Below, piece by piece: positions 47,707 through 56,897 of a DNA stretch of 64,000 nt. Within the stretch, counting starts at the first letter, position 1. Every line of letters starts with the position of its first letter. The stretch comes from Pseudoalteromonas sp. FUC4 (GTDB lineage Bacteria > Pseudomonadota > Gammaproteobacteria > Enterobacterales > Alteromonadaceae). Under the pieces are notes generated by a model that searched no databases, had not been told where the DNA came from, and saw only the letters and a list, made by a program, of their open reading frames with translations. Both the position numbers and the translations under genes were made by a program. The DNA is taken from assembly GCF_008370255.1 (NCBI RefSeq), contig NZ_SEUI01000002.1:568221-632220 (forward strand). The letters run 5' to 3'.

Positions 47707-50265
47707 ATGGCAAGCACACATAAAAACTCAACAATGGACTTATCAGACCCCAGTAACAGCATTCAAGTAAAAGGGGCGCGCGTTCACAACTTAAAAAATG
47801 TAGACGTTGATTTACCTCGTAACGCATTGGTTGTTTTTACAGGAATATCGGGCTCTGGAAAATCGTCGCTTGCGTTTGGAACGCTGTTTGCTGAGTCACA
47901 GCACCGCTATCTTGATTCGGTATCGCCATACGCCCGTAGGTTAATAGATCAAGTTGATGAACCCGATGTTGATTCTATTGAAGGGCTACCGCCTGCCGTT
48001 GCTTTGCAGCAGCAACGCGGGGCACCGTCGGTTCGCTCATCAGTTGGCAGCATAACAACTATTTCTAACGCGCTACGCATGCTTTACTCACGCGCAGGCG
48101 AATACCCCAAAGGGCAAGGCATACTTTACGCCGATGCGTTTTCGCCCAATACGCCACAAGGCGCGTGCCCAGAATGCTCAGGAATAGGCCGAGTGTTTGA
48201 AGTAACCGAAAAGCTACTTGTGCCAGACGATACAAAAACTATTCGCCAGCGCGCCATTGAAGCGTGGCCACCAGCATGGCAAGGTAAAAACCTAAGCCGA
48301 ATTCTTACTTCCCTTGGTTATGACATAGATACGCCTTGGAACAAACTTTCTAAAAAAGCACGTGATTGGATTTTATTTACCGACGAAACACCTACTGTGC
48401 CGGTATACCCAGATTACACCTATGAGCAAACACAAAATGCGATAAAAAATAACGAAGATCCAAGCTACATGGGAACTTTTTCAAGCGCTAAACGCTTTGT
48501 TTTACAGTCTTTTGCTACCACACAAAGCCCGCGTACAAAAAAGCGCGTATCGCAATTTATGCAAATATCACAGTGCCCTACTTGCCAAGGTAAAAAATTA
48601 AAACAAGCATCGTTAAGTGTTAAATTTTCAGGGCTCGATATTGGCGAGCTATCTCAACTTACGTTAAACGAGCTTGCTAAAAAACTAAAGAACGCCGCCA
48701 ATACCAAAGTAAATAAAAATACAGAAAATCCAGAGCAAGCCATTGTTACGCAGCGCATTGCCAGCGATATCCTCACCCGTATTGAAGCACTAACCATGCT
48801 TGGTTTAGGGTACCTGTCGCTAGAGCGCACAACGCCAACGCTCTCACCTGGGGAGCTACAACGGTTGCGACTTGCCACACAAATTCGCTCTAAATTATTT
48901 GGGGTTGTTTACGTGTTAGATGAACCTTCAGCGGGTTTACACCCTGCCGACACACAAGCACTTTTAAAAGCGCTCGACGAGCTAATAGCGGCTGGCAATT
49001 CTGTATTTGTTGTTGAGCACGATGTTAGCGTTGTTAAACATGCCGATTGGATTGTTGATGTAGGCCCTGATGCAGGAGTGCATGGTGGCGACATTATTTA
49101 CAGCGGCCCTGTTGAAGGGTTAAGCAAAGTAAAAAATTCGCACACCGGTCACCACCTTTTTGCTAAAAACGCCAGTCAAGAGTCTACTCAAAATAGCGCT
49201 CAAAAAAAGGAGCAAAGGCAGCCAAAAGCGTGGTTAAAATTAGCTGATATTGAGCGTAACAATCTTAAAAAACTCAATGCAGAATTTCCACTGGGTGTTA
49301 TGACAACCGTTACTGGGGTTTCGGGCTCTGGTAAATCAAGCCTAGTAAGCCAAGCGTTAGTAGAACTTGTTTACGAAGCACTTGGGCAAAAAGTAATGCC
49401 GGAAGCGCCAACCGACGAAGCCGACTTACTCGAACAAGAACTGCAAACACACACCAGCGGAAAAATCATTGAAGGTATAAATAATATAAGCCGCCTGATT
49501 ACCGTAAATCAAAAAGCGATTGGTCGTACCCCTCGTTCAAACTTAGCTACCTATACGGGTTTATTTGATCACGTGCGTAAACTATTTGCTTCAACCCAAA
49601 AAGCAAAAGAGCGCCGTTATGATGCTGGTCGCTTTTCGTTTAATGTTGCTAAAGGTCGTTGTAAAAACTGTGAAGGCGTTGGCTTTGTGAGTATAGAGCT
49701 ACTGTTTTTACCTAGTGTTTATTCACCTTGCCAAGTGTGTAATGGCAAACGTTATAACGAGCAAACACTTGAGGTTGCATATCGTGATAAAAACATCAGC
49801 GATATTCTCAATTTAACGGTTGAATCGGCGTATACCTTTTTTGAAAATGAACCTGCGATACTGCGAGCACTCGATGCACTTATGCAAGTAGGTCTTGGGT
49901 ATTTGCGTTTAGGGCAACCTGCCACTGAGCTTTCGGGCGGTGAAGCGCAGCGTATTAAATTAGCAACTGAGCTGCAACGTGCACAGCGCGGCAACACACT
50001 TTATGTTCTTGATGAGCCAACCACAGGTCTGCATCCATCTGATGTATCAATGCTAATGGCGCAGTTAAATAAATTAGTTGATGCTGGCAATACCGTTATT
50101 ATGGTTGAGCACGATATGCAAGTAGCCCGCAATAGTGACTGGGTAATTGATGTAGGACCCGGTGCTGGTGAAGAAGGCGGCTTAATTGTAGCGCAAGGAA
50201 AACCTACAGAGGTAGCTCAATCTAAAATAAGCCGAACAGCACCTTTTTTGAATGGCGTAATTTAG
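47707..50265 (+). CDS. UvrA-like ABC ATPase (UvrA2/DrrC type)
   Basis: This 852-residue class II ABC protein has two ATPase halves: Walker A GISGSGKSS near residue 46 and GVSGSGKSS near 537, ABC signatures LSPGE and LSGGE, and Walker B YVLDEPS and YVLDEPT. Zinc-finger patterns CPECSG, CPTCQG and CKNCEG...CQVCNG are present. It is shorter than housekeeping UvrA (about 940 residues), consistent with missing the UvrB-binding insertion. UvrA2-type proteins are linked to drug tolerance and DNA binding. Neighbours give no further clue. Confidence 0.88.
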   Translation: MASTHKNSTMDLSDPSNSIQVKGARVHNLKNVDVDLPRNALVVFTGISGSGKSSLAFGTLFAESQHRYLDSVSPYARRLIDQVDEPDVDSIEGLPPAVALQQQRGAPSVRSSVGSITTISNALRMLYSRAGEYPKGQGILYADAFSPNTPQGACPECSGIGRVFEVTEKLLVPDDTKTIRQRAIEAWPPAWQGKNLSRILTSLGYDIDTPWNKLSKKARDWILFTDETPTVPVYPDYTYEQTQNAIKNNEDPSYMGTFSSAKRFVLQSFATTQSPRTKKRVSQFMQISQCPTCQGKKLKQASLSVKFSGLDIGELSQLTLNELAKKLKNAANTKVNKNTENPEQAIVTQRIASDILTRIEALTMLGLGYLSLERTTPTLSPGELQRLRLATQIRSKLFGVVYVLDEPSAGLHPADTQALLKALDELIAAGNSVFVVEHDVSVVKHADWIVDVGPDAGVHGGDIIYSGPVEGLSKVKNSHTGHHLFAKNASQESTQNSAQKKEQRQPKAWLKLADIERNNLKKLNAEFPLGVMTTVTGVSGSGKSSLVSQALVELVYEALGQKVMPEAPTDEADLLEQELQTHTSGKIIEGINNISRLITVNQKAIGRTPRSNLATYTGLFDHVRKLFASTQKAKERRYDAGRFSFNVAKGRCKNCEGVGFVSIELLFLPSVYSPCQVCNGKRYNEQTLEVAYRDKNISDILNLTVESAYTFFENEPAILRALDALMQVGLGYLRLGQPATELSGGEAQRIKLATELQRAQRGNTLYVLDEPTTGLHPSDVSMLMAQLNKLVDAGNTVIMVEHDMQVARNSDWVIDVGPGAGEEGGLIVAQGKPTEVAQSKISRTAPFLNGVI

Positions 50266-50293
50266 CTAGCAACTAAACACTAAATAACTAAAT

Positions 50294-50324
50294 AACAAAA
50301 AAGAGCCATTGGCTCTTTTTTGTT
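50294..50324. terminator. bidirectional terminator between uvrA2 and DUF2798 genes
   Basis: AACAAAAAAGAGCC and GGCTCTTTTTTGTT form a perfect stem flanked by A and T runs, between converging genes. Confidence 0.85.
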
Positions 50325-50325
50325 A

Positions 50326-50817
50326 TTAGCTTTTTAAAAAGCGTTCTATTTTAGGTTTTACTGTAACCGACATTATCAGCATTATAGTTAAACCTATTGG
50401 TAATGCGGCTAATAGCCCTTCAGTCCATCCAGTTGCAAATACACGCATATCTGCATAGCCAATATTGTTAGTAGCGGTAACAAACGCCATCACCGACTCC
50501 ATTATCAACGCCATAAAAACACTAATAACTAAGTTACGTTTTAGCTCACTGCTATTAGGTAATAACTTAGTAACTAGCGTATGTATTAAGGTCATCATTA
50601 CAAAACCAATAGGCGCCATAACTAATACCGCACTTATAAACGAGGTAAACCAGTCTGCATAAAAATGTTCTGTAACACCCACATTCACATAGGTCATCAC
50701 GCCTGTTAAGCTCCCGCCGATTAAAGTAATAATACTTACCATAACCAGTATTTTATAAATTACAGGTGTTTTTTTAGGCTCAACCATTTCTGGATTTACT
50801 GATTGGGGTGTACTCAT
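50326..50817 (-). CDS. DUF2798 family membrane protein
   Basis: From the ATG at 50817 it is 163 residues; the TTG at 50841 is less likely. Four membrane helices form two DUF2798 repeats (each about 65 residues, with SFISAVLVMAPIGFV in the first and WTEGLLAALPIGL in the second). Function unknown. Confidence 0.72.
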   Translation of the reverse strand: MSTPQSVNPEMVEPKKTPVIYKILVMVSIITLIGGSLTGVMTYVNVGVTEHFYADWFTSFISAVLVMAPIGFVMMTLIHTLVTKLLPNSSELKRNLVISVFMALIMESVMAFVTATNNIGYADMRVFATGWTEGLLAALPIGLTIMLIMSVTVKPKIERFLKS

Positions 50818-50937
50818 TTTTGGGCATGCCTTAATCGTCAAATAGGTGACAAAGTCAACTATAGCAAATTAATTGATAACGTCAACTAATTTCAAATTCC
50901 CAAATAGTAGTTTTATTTAAAAATGAGGAGTAACTAA

Positions 50938-50952
50938 ATGCTAAAAAAGTAA
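50938..50952 (+). other. micro-ORF with a strong ribosome site
   Basis: GAGGAG at 50925-50930 is seven bases before ATG CTA AAA AAG TAA. In the same frame after the stop the reading continues FLMGLNKNGRGPAS to a stop at 50995-50997. It could be a leader peptide, a remnant of a small peptide gene, or chance. There is no downstream plus-strand gene. Confidence 0.2.
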
Positions 50953-51048
50953 TTTCTTATGGGGCTAAATAAGAATGGTAGGGGTCCTGCTAGCTAATGC
51001 TAGAACAATTACTTTAAGTGATAAAGTTAATACATTAATTGGCTAGCA

Positions 51049-51082
51049 AACAGTTGGTTATATTTTACTAAAACCAACTGTT
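51049..51082 (-). terminator. hairpin after the DUF4234 gene
   Basis: AACAGTTGGTT and AACCAACTGTT form a perfect 11-bp stem, 18 bases past the stop of the minus-strand gene. No long U run follows. Confidence 0.55.
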
Positions 51083-51100
51083 AAATTACGAAAATATTGT

Positions 51101-51571
51101 TTATAAATTATCAGCTTTAGGTTCTTGCCCTGATAATATTTGTTGTTTTCTCTGAGCTTCTGGTAAATCATTAATACAATAATTGATGTAATAAATAGTT
51201 AAAAAGAAAGTATAAATACCATTCATTCTAAGATCCACTTTATGTTCTGTTAGTGCGTATTCTTGTAAAGCACTTTTTGCACGGAATGCCCAAATAATAT
51301 ATAGGACCCAAGATGCAATAGTAAGTAAACCAGAAATAACATCCAAAGACTCCTCACCTGTACCAACCAAAGCACCACCAAGCCCCACGCACACAGCTAA
51401 CCAAATCAGAAATGTATTGTCAGCTATCTTTTTAGAGGTTAATTTCTCTAGCTTTGGTGTATTTATAAACATCCATATAATTGCATAAATACCGGCGGTA
51501 ACAAATGTAAGAAGTACTAAATTCAAAGTTTTAGTGTTGATGTTGTCTTTTAATTCCGTGATAGATGACAT
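51101..51571 (-). CDS. DUF4234 domain membrane protein
   Basis: This 156-residue protein starts behind AGGAGACATA. Four hydrophobic segments are seen; the first (LVLLTFVTAGIYAIIWMF) is typical of DUF4234. Cytosolic C-terminus with DLPEAQRKQQ. Function unknown. It lies just beyond the end of the eight-gene envelope operon. Confidence 0.75.
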   Translation of the reverse strand: MSSITELKDNINTKTLNLVLLTFVTAGIYAIIWMFINTPKLEKLTSKKIADNTFLIWLAVCVGLGGALVGTGEESLDVISGLLTIASWVLYIIWAFRAKSALQEYALTEHKVDLRMNGIYTFFLTIYYINYCINDLPEAQRKQQILSGQEPKADNL

Positions 51572-51704
51572 TATGTCTCCTTGTTTTACTACGATTGAAT
51601 TAGGACTAATGATAAATATTAGCCCTATAAAATTTATTAATCTGATTTATATTTATTATCATTTTAAATATTAGAATTTAGCTTTTAATATTTAACTCAA
51701 TAAG

Positions 51705-52274
51705 TTACTTATTTAAATTTTCTAACTCTTTTTCAAGATCTTTCATCGCTTTTTGGGCTTTAAACTCTTCATAAAGTGCTTCGCGTGAACTTGGATCTAA
51801 ACGCTTACCAGATTGAGTGACTAGGTTATTAAATGTTTCTTGTGTATTGCTCATTACAACAAATGTACAAAGCTGCTTTACACCGTCTAATTTAGCAAAG
51901 GCAACTTCTTGTGGAATAGCGCCCACAAGGCTTTGCTGCGCAACTTGCTTACTTACTTGCTCAAAAGTTCCACCAACGTTTAGCTCATCATTACTTTGCG
52001 CTTTACGTTGATATAGCTTGTCCATAACGCTTGCTTTAACTTGTATTTGCTGTGATAAATCGGCGCGAGCTGCTGCAATAGCTTGTGCTCTGTCGGTAGA
52101 CATACTGCCCGACCAAGGAACACATGACGACGACGCTAAACCTTTATCAGACACAGGTAATAACACCCAGCTTGGTACTGAATCGTTTTTTGCCAATGGC
52201 GCAGATTGTGTGTTTTCAGTGCTTGAACACGCACCTAAAGCTAAAGCGGCTATGACTGGTAGTAATTTTTTCAT
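51705..52274 (-). CDS. LPP20-like lipoprotein, last gene of the envelope operon
   Basis: This 189-residue protein has a lipobox ALGAC (Cys16) and so should be a lipoprotein. The mature part resembles an LPP20 domain: PSWVLLP near residue 34, then a helix with ARADLSQQIQVKAS, as in FlgP-type proteins. It ends in a charged helix. It starts one base after the transglycosylase gene, with its AAGGAA site inside the end of that gene. The family call is by pattern; its job is unknown. Confidence 0.72.
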   Translation of the reverse strand: MKKLLPVIAALALGACSSTENTQSAPLAKNDSVPSWVLLPVSDKGLASSSCVPWSGSMSTDRAQAIAAARADLSQQIQVKASVMDKLYQRKAQSNDELNVGGTFEQVSKQVAQQSLVGAIPQEVAFAKLDGVKQLCTFVVMSNTQETFNNLVTQSGKRLDPSSREALYEEFKAQKAMKDLEKELENLNK

Positions 52275-52275
52275 T

Positions 52276-53493
52276 TTAAATTCCTTTCAATTGCTCTTGA
52301 TAATAAGCGGTGCGTTTAACCACTTTTTGTAAATAATTACGGGTTTCTTGCGCAGGTAAATTGTTTACCATTAAGGTGTAAACTTTGTCTGCAGACATTG
52401 AATTAGCAGCAATACTTGCCTGATTAAGTGATTTAGAGCCACTTAACGTTTTGGCTACGTTACCTGGGCCCGTATTATAAGCTGCAATACTCATGTAAAT
52501 TCTTGATTGCTCGTTACGTACATTTTTAAAGTAACGATTACTTAAAATATGCACATAAGTACTCCCTGCCTCTACGTTATTATCAGCTTGAAATAAGTAC
52601 TCAGGACTAAGTAATAGCGGTTTACCTTGCAAAAATTTGCTCACATCTTTACCCGCTGAAGTAGGCACTATTTGCATTAAACCAAAAGCAGGAATTGGCG
52701 AACGTGCAAGCGGGTTAAAGCTTGATTCAGTATGTATAATTGCCAATAATAATGCGGGATCTAAGTTATAACGTTTAGCTTGTTGCAGCACATCAGGTAA
52801 ATAACGTTTGGCTTGATTGGAAAGTGTATTAGCAGGCAATTGGTAGCTAATTGTTACTCTGTCTTTTTGTTTAGTTATAACAGGTGCCTTTGCAGTGAGC
52901 ACCTCCTCTACAATCTCTGTAGAGAGCACTGTTTGCTCGGCTATATTTTTAGGTTGAATCGTTGTTGGTGACTTACTTTGCTCAATTTTTCTATTTAAAG
53001 GCTTACCCGTTGAGGTAAAACTTTTGCTGTTTATTGTGTTATTAGCCGCAATATAAACCGGATCATTTGCAAGTGTTTTATCTACTGTTACTTGCGAAAG
53101 CTCATTTAATTGATCTTTTGCATATTCAACAGCTTGTTCGTTATTTTGGCTATTTAATAACTCAACTACGACTTCACCACTTTCAAAATTTACACTAGTG
53201 CGTTTGTTTAAATCATCACTGTATTTTACCCAAACTTTTGAGCTTGGCAGATTTGGGTCTTGCCACTTTTGGGTAACTTGTTTTAAATATGCACCTTGTG
53301 CATCATGCCAGGCACTTACAAACGCTTCAAATTCTTGCTTTTGCTGCTGCTCATACTGGCTAAACTCACTTTGCCGCGCTTTTAAAAAAGCCTCAAATTC
53401 GGCTTCTTCACTTGTTTGAGCTAAGCTATTTAAGCTCAGTATTAAACAAGCTAACGCGCTAATTTTTAGTAGTATTTTAACCTTTGAGTGCAT
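52276..53493 (-). CDS. MltC-like lytic transglycosylase
   Basis: This 405-residue exported protein has a signal peptide (to about residue 25), a coiled EFEAF-type segment and an MltC N-terminal domain (about 40-125). A Ser/Thr/Lys-rich linker leads to an SLT catalytic domain from about residue 235. The catalytic Glu is in HTESSFNP, followed by GLMQIVPTSAG and AAYNTGPGNV. It cleaves peptidoglycan to anhydromuropeptides. No Cys lipobox is seen, unlike E. coli MltC. In this operon it may open the wall for the assembly made by its neighbours, which is inferred. Confidence 0.88.
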   Translation of the reverse strand: MHSKVKILLKISALACLILSLNSLAQTSEEAEFEAFLKARQSEFSQYEQQQKQEFEAFVSAWHDAQGAYLKQVTQKWQDPNLPSSKVWVKYSDDLNKRTSVNFESGEVVVELLNSQNNEQAVEYAKDQLNELSQVTVDKTLANDPVYIAANNTINSKSFTSTGKPLNRKIEQSKSPTTIQPKNIAEQTVLSTEIVEEVLTAKAPVITKQKDRVTISYQLPANTLSNQAKRYLPDVLQQAKRYNLDPALLLAIIHTESSFNPLARSPIPAFGLMQIVPTSAGKDVSKFLQGKPLLLSPEYLFQADNNVEAGSTYVHILSNRYFKNVRNEQSRIYMSIAAYNTGPGNVAKTLSGSKSLNQASIAANSMSADKVYTLMVNNLPAQETRNYLQKVVKRTAYYQEQLKGI

Positions 53494-53511
53494 TTTTATA
53501 TCCCTATAAAA

Positions 53512-54225
53512 TTAAAAATAACTACTTAAGTCATCAGCAGACAGATTATCAAACTCAGTTTGAGCGGCTAAATTTAAACGCTTACAGTCTATGCTTTCGC
53601 ATTGCTGAGTTAGCGAAATAACTTGTTTATAACGCTCATTAACAAACCACGTTTGTGCAACAGAGGCTTTAGCTTCATCGAGTTTTAACTCACTCGCTTT
53701 TAAATATTTATCGAGATAGCTCAAACGTTGCCCCTCTGGCGACAGAACAGCGGCTAATGCTACTGCATCAGACATTGTTGTAGGGTGATTCAATGCAACT
53801 TGTAATAAAGGGCGTAAGTTTGCTTTATCTTTTTGGCTACCTACTTGCCAAGCAGCTCTAACGGCAAGTCCAGCTTCGTTTATATCTTGCGCAGCAGGTG
53901 TTACAACGCCAGTACAAGTTAACCATTTTTGCTGTTTTTCTTGCTTATAGTCCGTAATTTCAGCGTCAATAAAGCTTACCGACTCTGGCAAAGCTATATT
54001 GAGCTTTTTAGCTAAAGTATTTTTAATAATACTGCGCTGTGGCAGGGTCAATGCATTTCGACATGCCTGCTCAAGCGCATTTTTTGCACTCGATTTTAAC
54101 GCCATTACTCGGGCGTATTGACCATTAGTCTGACTTTTAAAAAAAGCAGTTTGTTGTTCAATTGTTTGCTCTGAGTCGAAAGTGGCCGAAGCCACCAACG
54201 AAAGCGCTAAAATAGGTGCTAGCAT
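53512..54225 (-). CDS. exported helical protein of unknown function
   Basis: This 237-residue protein has a signal peptide (cleaved near ASA at residue 14). Its mature part is mostly helical, perhaps TPR-like in the second half (SYLDKYLKASELKL, QTWFVNERYKQVISL). Cysteines at positions near 55, 104, 209 and 214 may pair in the periplasm. It overlaps the previous gene by TAATG. Not recognised; found in the envelope operon. Confidence 0.6.
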   Translation of the reverse strand: MLAPILALSLVASATFDSEQTIEQQTAFFKSQTNGQYARVMALKSSAKNALEQACRNALTLPQRSIIKNTLAKKLNIALPESVSFIDAEITDYKQEKQQKWLTCTGVVTPAAQDINEAGLAVRAAWQVGSQKDKANLRPLLQVALNHPTTMSDAVALAAVLSPEGQRLSYLDKYLKASELKLDEAKASVAQTWFVNERYKQVISLTQQCESIDCKRLNLAAQTEFDNLSADDLSSYF

Positions 54226-55523
54226 TAAAGTTCCTTTTCGCTCGCTACTTTACCTGATGCACCCTGAGGGTTAGCCGCTTTTTCGTTTAACCCACCGTGT
54301 GCTTTTATTTTGTGGCCGTGGTGACTTACACCGTTAACAGTTTGGCCATTATTACCTTCCATCTCTTTAGCTGCTTTGCGTGCTGTAGCTTCTAAGCTTG
54401 GCGCATAAACAGCTACGCTGTACTGCCAAAATCCATCATCACTTGCAAAGCTTTTAACACTTACACCCGGTGGTAATTTACCTTTTGCAACGGTTGAGTA
54501 CTCGTCAGACGTTTTTAATTGATTCAAAAATGTACTTCGGTCTTCTTCTAAAATTTCTACTTGTTGTGGGTCGTTTAAATTAGGATCTTCATACTCAAAT
54601 TGCTTTGTACCTTCCATTTGCTTTTCGTCAAAGCTACCTTGCCAATACACTTTTTCACCTTGGATAGTGGCAAGCAACGCAGAACGCGCGCGAGTTTGCG
54701 ATTGTGATTTAGCAACGCCTTTAAGCTTGCGAGCAACATTGCTATTTCTATTTTGACGAGCAATTGCAGACCCATAACCTAAAACGATAACTTCACCAGT
54801 ATCAGCATTAGTAAGTACTTTGGCGCCAACAGGTGGTAAAACACCACTCTTAACATCACTTATTACTTGTTGAAAAATTACATTGGGCTCAGTAGTTACT
54901 GCTACAGCACCACGATTACCTTTAATTTGTGAACGTGTTTTAGGAGTCGATATTAAACTTACGCGTACACCTTTCTCACCAATATTGTCGTACACGTCAT
55001 AAGTAACAAAACCCGCTAACGAACCCGATACAGACTCTGTACACGCTTCCATCATATTAGTTTGTTCGTTTGCCGTACCTTCAACGCCCGTATCTATAAC
55101 ATCCATTCTTGCAGACACTACATTGCTACATTGATGTTCAACACCTTTCATGTTTTCAATTAATTGTTTTTTCGCAATTAAATAAGCTTGATTATAAGCA
55201 CCACGTTTAGACAGCAACGTCGCATTCATATTTTCGTAGGTGTTATAACTGGCACTACCAATAGATAAAATACCGGTGCCGCTGCCAACCTGAATCATTT
55301 TAATACCGTCTTCGTTGTCATCCATCAGTGCCTGATGAGCAACAGCAACTGCAACGTTTGTATCTTTTGCAACCACTACATCGCCAGAAACCTGTGCTTG
55401 TTCAGCACCCGCTACTTGCGCGCCAGGGCGAGCTGGGATCATATCTGTTAAGCTAAATTCTTCCGCTGCGATTGCAGGCATAGCTAAAACCATTGCTAAT
55501 GTTAATATTTTTAATTTCATCAT
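54225..55523 (-). CDS. exported protein of the LPP20/FlgT-like type (DUF6844-like)
   Basis: This 432-residue protein has a signal peptide ending AIA (about residue 19). The mature part holds two related segments with Gly followed by helical Ala-rich stretches: GSGTGILSIGSASY near residue 80, and VLGYGSAIARQNRN near 250. This is the pattern of LPP20 or FlgT-N domains. A Gly/His-rich C-terminus follows (SHHGHKIKAHGG). It may be what is called DUF6844. Six bases separate it from the gene before, and it overlaps the next by TAATG. Confidence 0.62.
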   Translation of the reverse strand: MMKLKILTLAMVLAMPAIAAEEFSLTDMIPARPGAQVAGAEQAQVSGDVVVAKDTNVAVAVAHQALMDDNEDGIKMIQVGSGTGILSIGSASYNTYENMNATLLSKRGAYNQAYLIAKKQLIENMKGVEHQCSNVVSARMDVIDTGVEGTANEQTNMMEACTESVSGSLAGFVTYDVYDNIGEKGVRVSLISTPKTRSQIKGNRGAVAVTTEPNVIFQQVISDVKSGVLPPVGAKVLTNADTGEVIVLGYGSAIARQNRNSNVARKLKGVAKSQSQTRARSALLATIQGEKVYWQGSFDEKQMEGTKQFEYEDPNLNDPQQVEILEEDRSTFLNQLKTSDEYSTVAKGKLPPGVSVKSFASDDGFWQYSVAVYAPSLEATARKAAKEMEGNNGQTVNGVSHHGHKIKAHGGLNEKAANPQGASGKVASEKEL

Positions 55524-55529
55524 CTATCC

Positions 55530-56897
55530 TTATTTGTACCTGAGTGTAAAATCGTCTTCGACTGTAATTTTTGAAAGGTTTTTTGCTGTTATTGTCATTA
55601 ATGCCTGTTCGAGCGCATGAGCAAGTTCACCGGTACTACCTTTAAATCTAAGGCTTGCTACGGTATATTTTTGCTGTTTATGTATAGATACATCGCTCAC
55701 TCCACCTAACGTACTTAATACATCATGCAATTTTTCTGGTTGCGTTAGCTTATTGCTTGGCAGTATGATTTCACGAACCAACCCCCCTCTTGCAACAACT
55801 TGAGTAAATGCATTATTAAGCGTGTTATGAAGTGCCTTTGATTGTGACTCACTCGCCAAATGTACTGCCATTAAATCTTTTTCTACGTAAGGCTCATTAG
55901 GCAACGACATAAATGAAGGATCGTTTTTCCACTGACCATAAATGTTTCCAGCTAAATCTCTAACATCAGCACTTAAATAAAGCTGTCTATTATTGCCTCG
56001 CTTAATCACTTCAGATTTTGCATAAATAACTAAACTAGCCGCGTTACCAACTTCAATACCTTGCTCATTTAGCCAAACTTTCAGCTCTGTTTTTAATGGC
56101 TCTGGCGCAATAACTTGTACTCTAGGCGAACCAATCATGCTCAGTAGTTTAGATGCTTTTTGAATTAGAGGTGCTTTCTCTACAACAGCCATAACGGTGA
56201 CTTCCACACCTCCATTTTGTAGTTCTTTGGTTTGCAGCGTTTGCCACTCTTTAACAAGCCCTTCACTATGACTCGAAAGTTGTTGCCCTATTAGCTCTTG
56301 CATATTTGTTGATTCGTTACCATCAACAATATTCATACTCATGCTTGATGATTGCGTATGCTGCTGAGTAAGCCACACACCCATAACTTGCGATACAGCT
56401 CGTTGCAGAGCATCTTGCTCTGCAATCGTCAGTGCTGTTTTACCTTCTTTTTTCCAGCCTTGGCCTATTACTGTCACACTAATATTTTGAGTGGTTTGCT
56501 GCCAGTTATGCTCTTGCGGCTCTCCTAACTCTTGCGGGTTAAGGCTTACAGTCATGCAAGTGTCGTTACCACTAAGCGTAGGCGTTGAGTAATTTAAAGG
56601 AACGGCACCAGCACTCAAACCTTCCATCATCGTAGTGCGTTGCTGCTCATATAAGCTAGCGGCATCATCATCTAAACTTGTTGTTAAATGTTGCTGCGCA
56701 CTTTGGGTTGTTAGGCTTTTATTACCTTTAATAAAACTTATAAGATCAGCACTAGCCTGAGCTTTTGCACCCGAAATAGCCGTACTACCTCGACCATATG
56801 AACATGCCTGAGTTTGTAGCGTACCATCAGACAATACATCCACTTGAGCTTGCGCACTCAAAGAACATAATGCTAATAAGCCAAGCTTTTTTATCAT
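55530..56897 (-). CDS. exported LPP20/FlgT-like protein
   Basis: This 455-residue protein has a signal peptide ending AQA (about residue 17). Two segments show the Gly-x-Gly plus Ala-helix pattern: ACSYGRGSTAISGAKAQA near 32, and VIGQGWKKEGKTA followed by EQDALQRAVSQVMG near 150. The region after 240 (SPRVQVIAPEPL) resembles the middle domain of FlgT or CsgG-like proteins. It overlaps the previous gene by ATGA. The fold is inferred; function unknown. Confidence 0.62.
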   Translation of the reverse strand: MIKKLGLLALCSLSAQAQVDVLSDGTLQTQACSYGRGSTAISGAKAQASADLISFIKGNKSLTTQSAQQHLTTSLDDDAASLYEQQRTTMMEGLSAGAVPLNYSTPTLSGNDTCMTVSLNPQELGEPQEHNWQQTTQNISVTVIGQGWKKEGKTALTIAEQDALQRAVSQVMGVWLTQQHTQSSSMSMNIVDGNESTNMQELIGQQLSSHSEGLVKEWQTLQTKELQNGGVEVTVMAVVEKAPLIQKASKLLSMIGSPRVQVIAPEPLKTELKVWLNEQGIEVGNAASLVIYAKSEVIKRGNNRQLYLSADVRDLAGNIYGQWKNDPSFMSLPNEPYVEKDLMAVHLASESQSKALHNTLNNAFTQVVARGGLVREIILPSNKLTQPEKLHDVLSTLGGVSDVSIHKQQKYTVASLRFKGSTGELAHALEQALMTITAKNLSKITVEDDFTLRYK

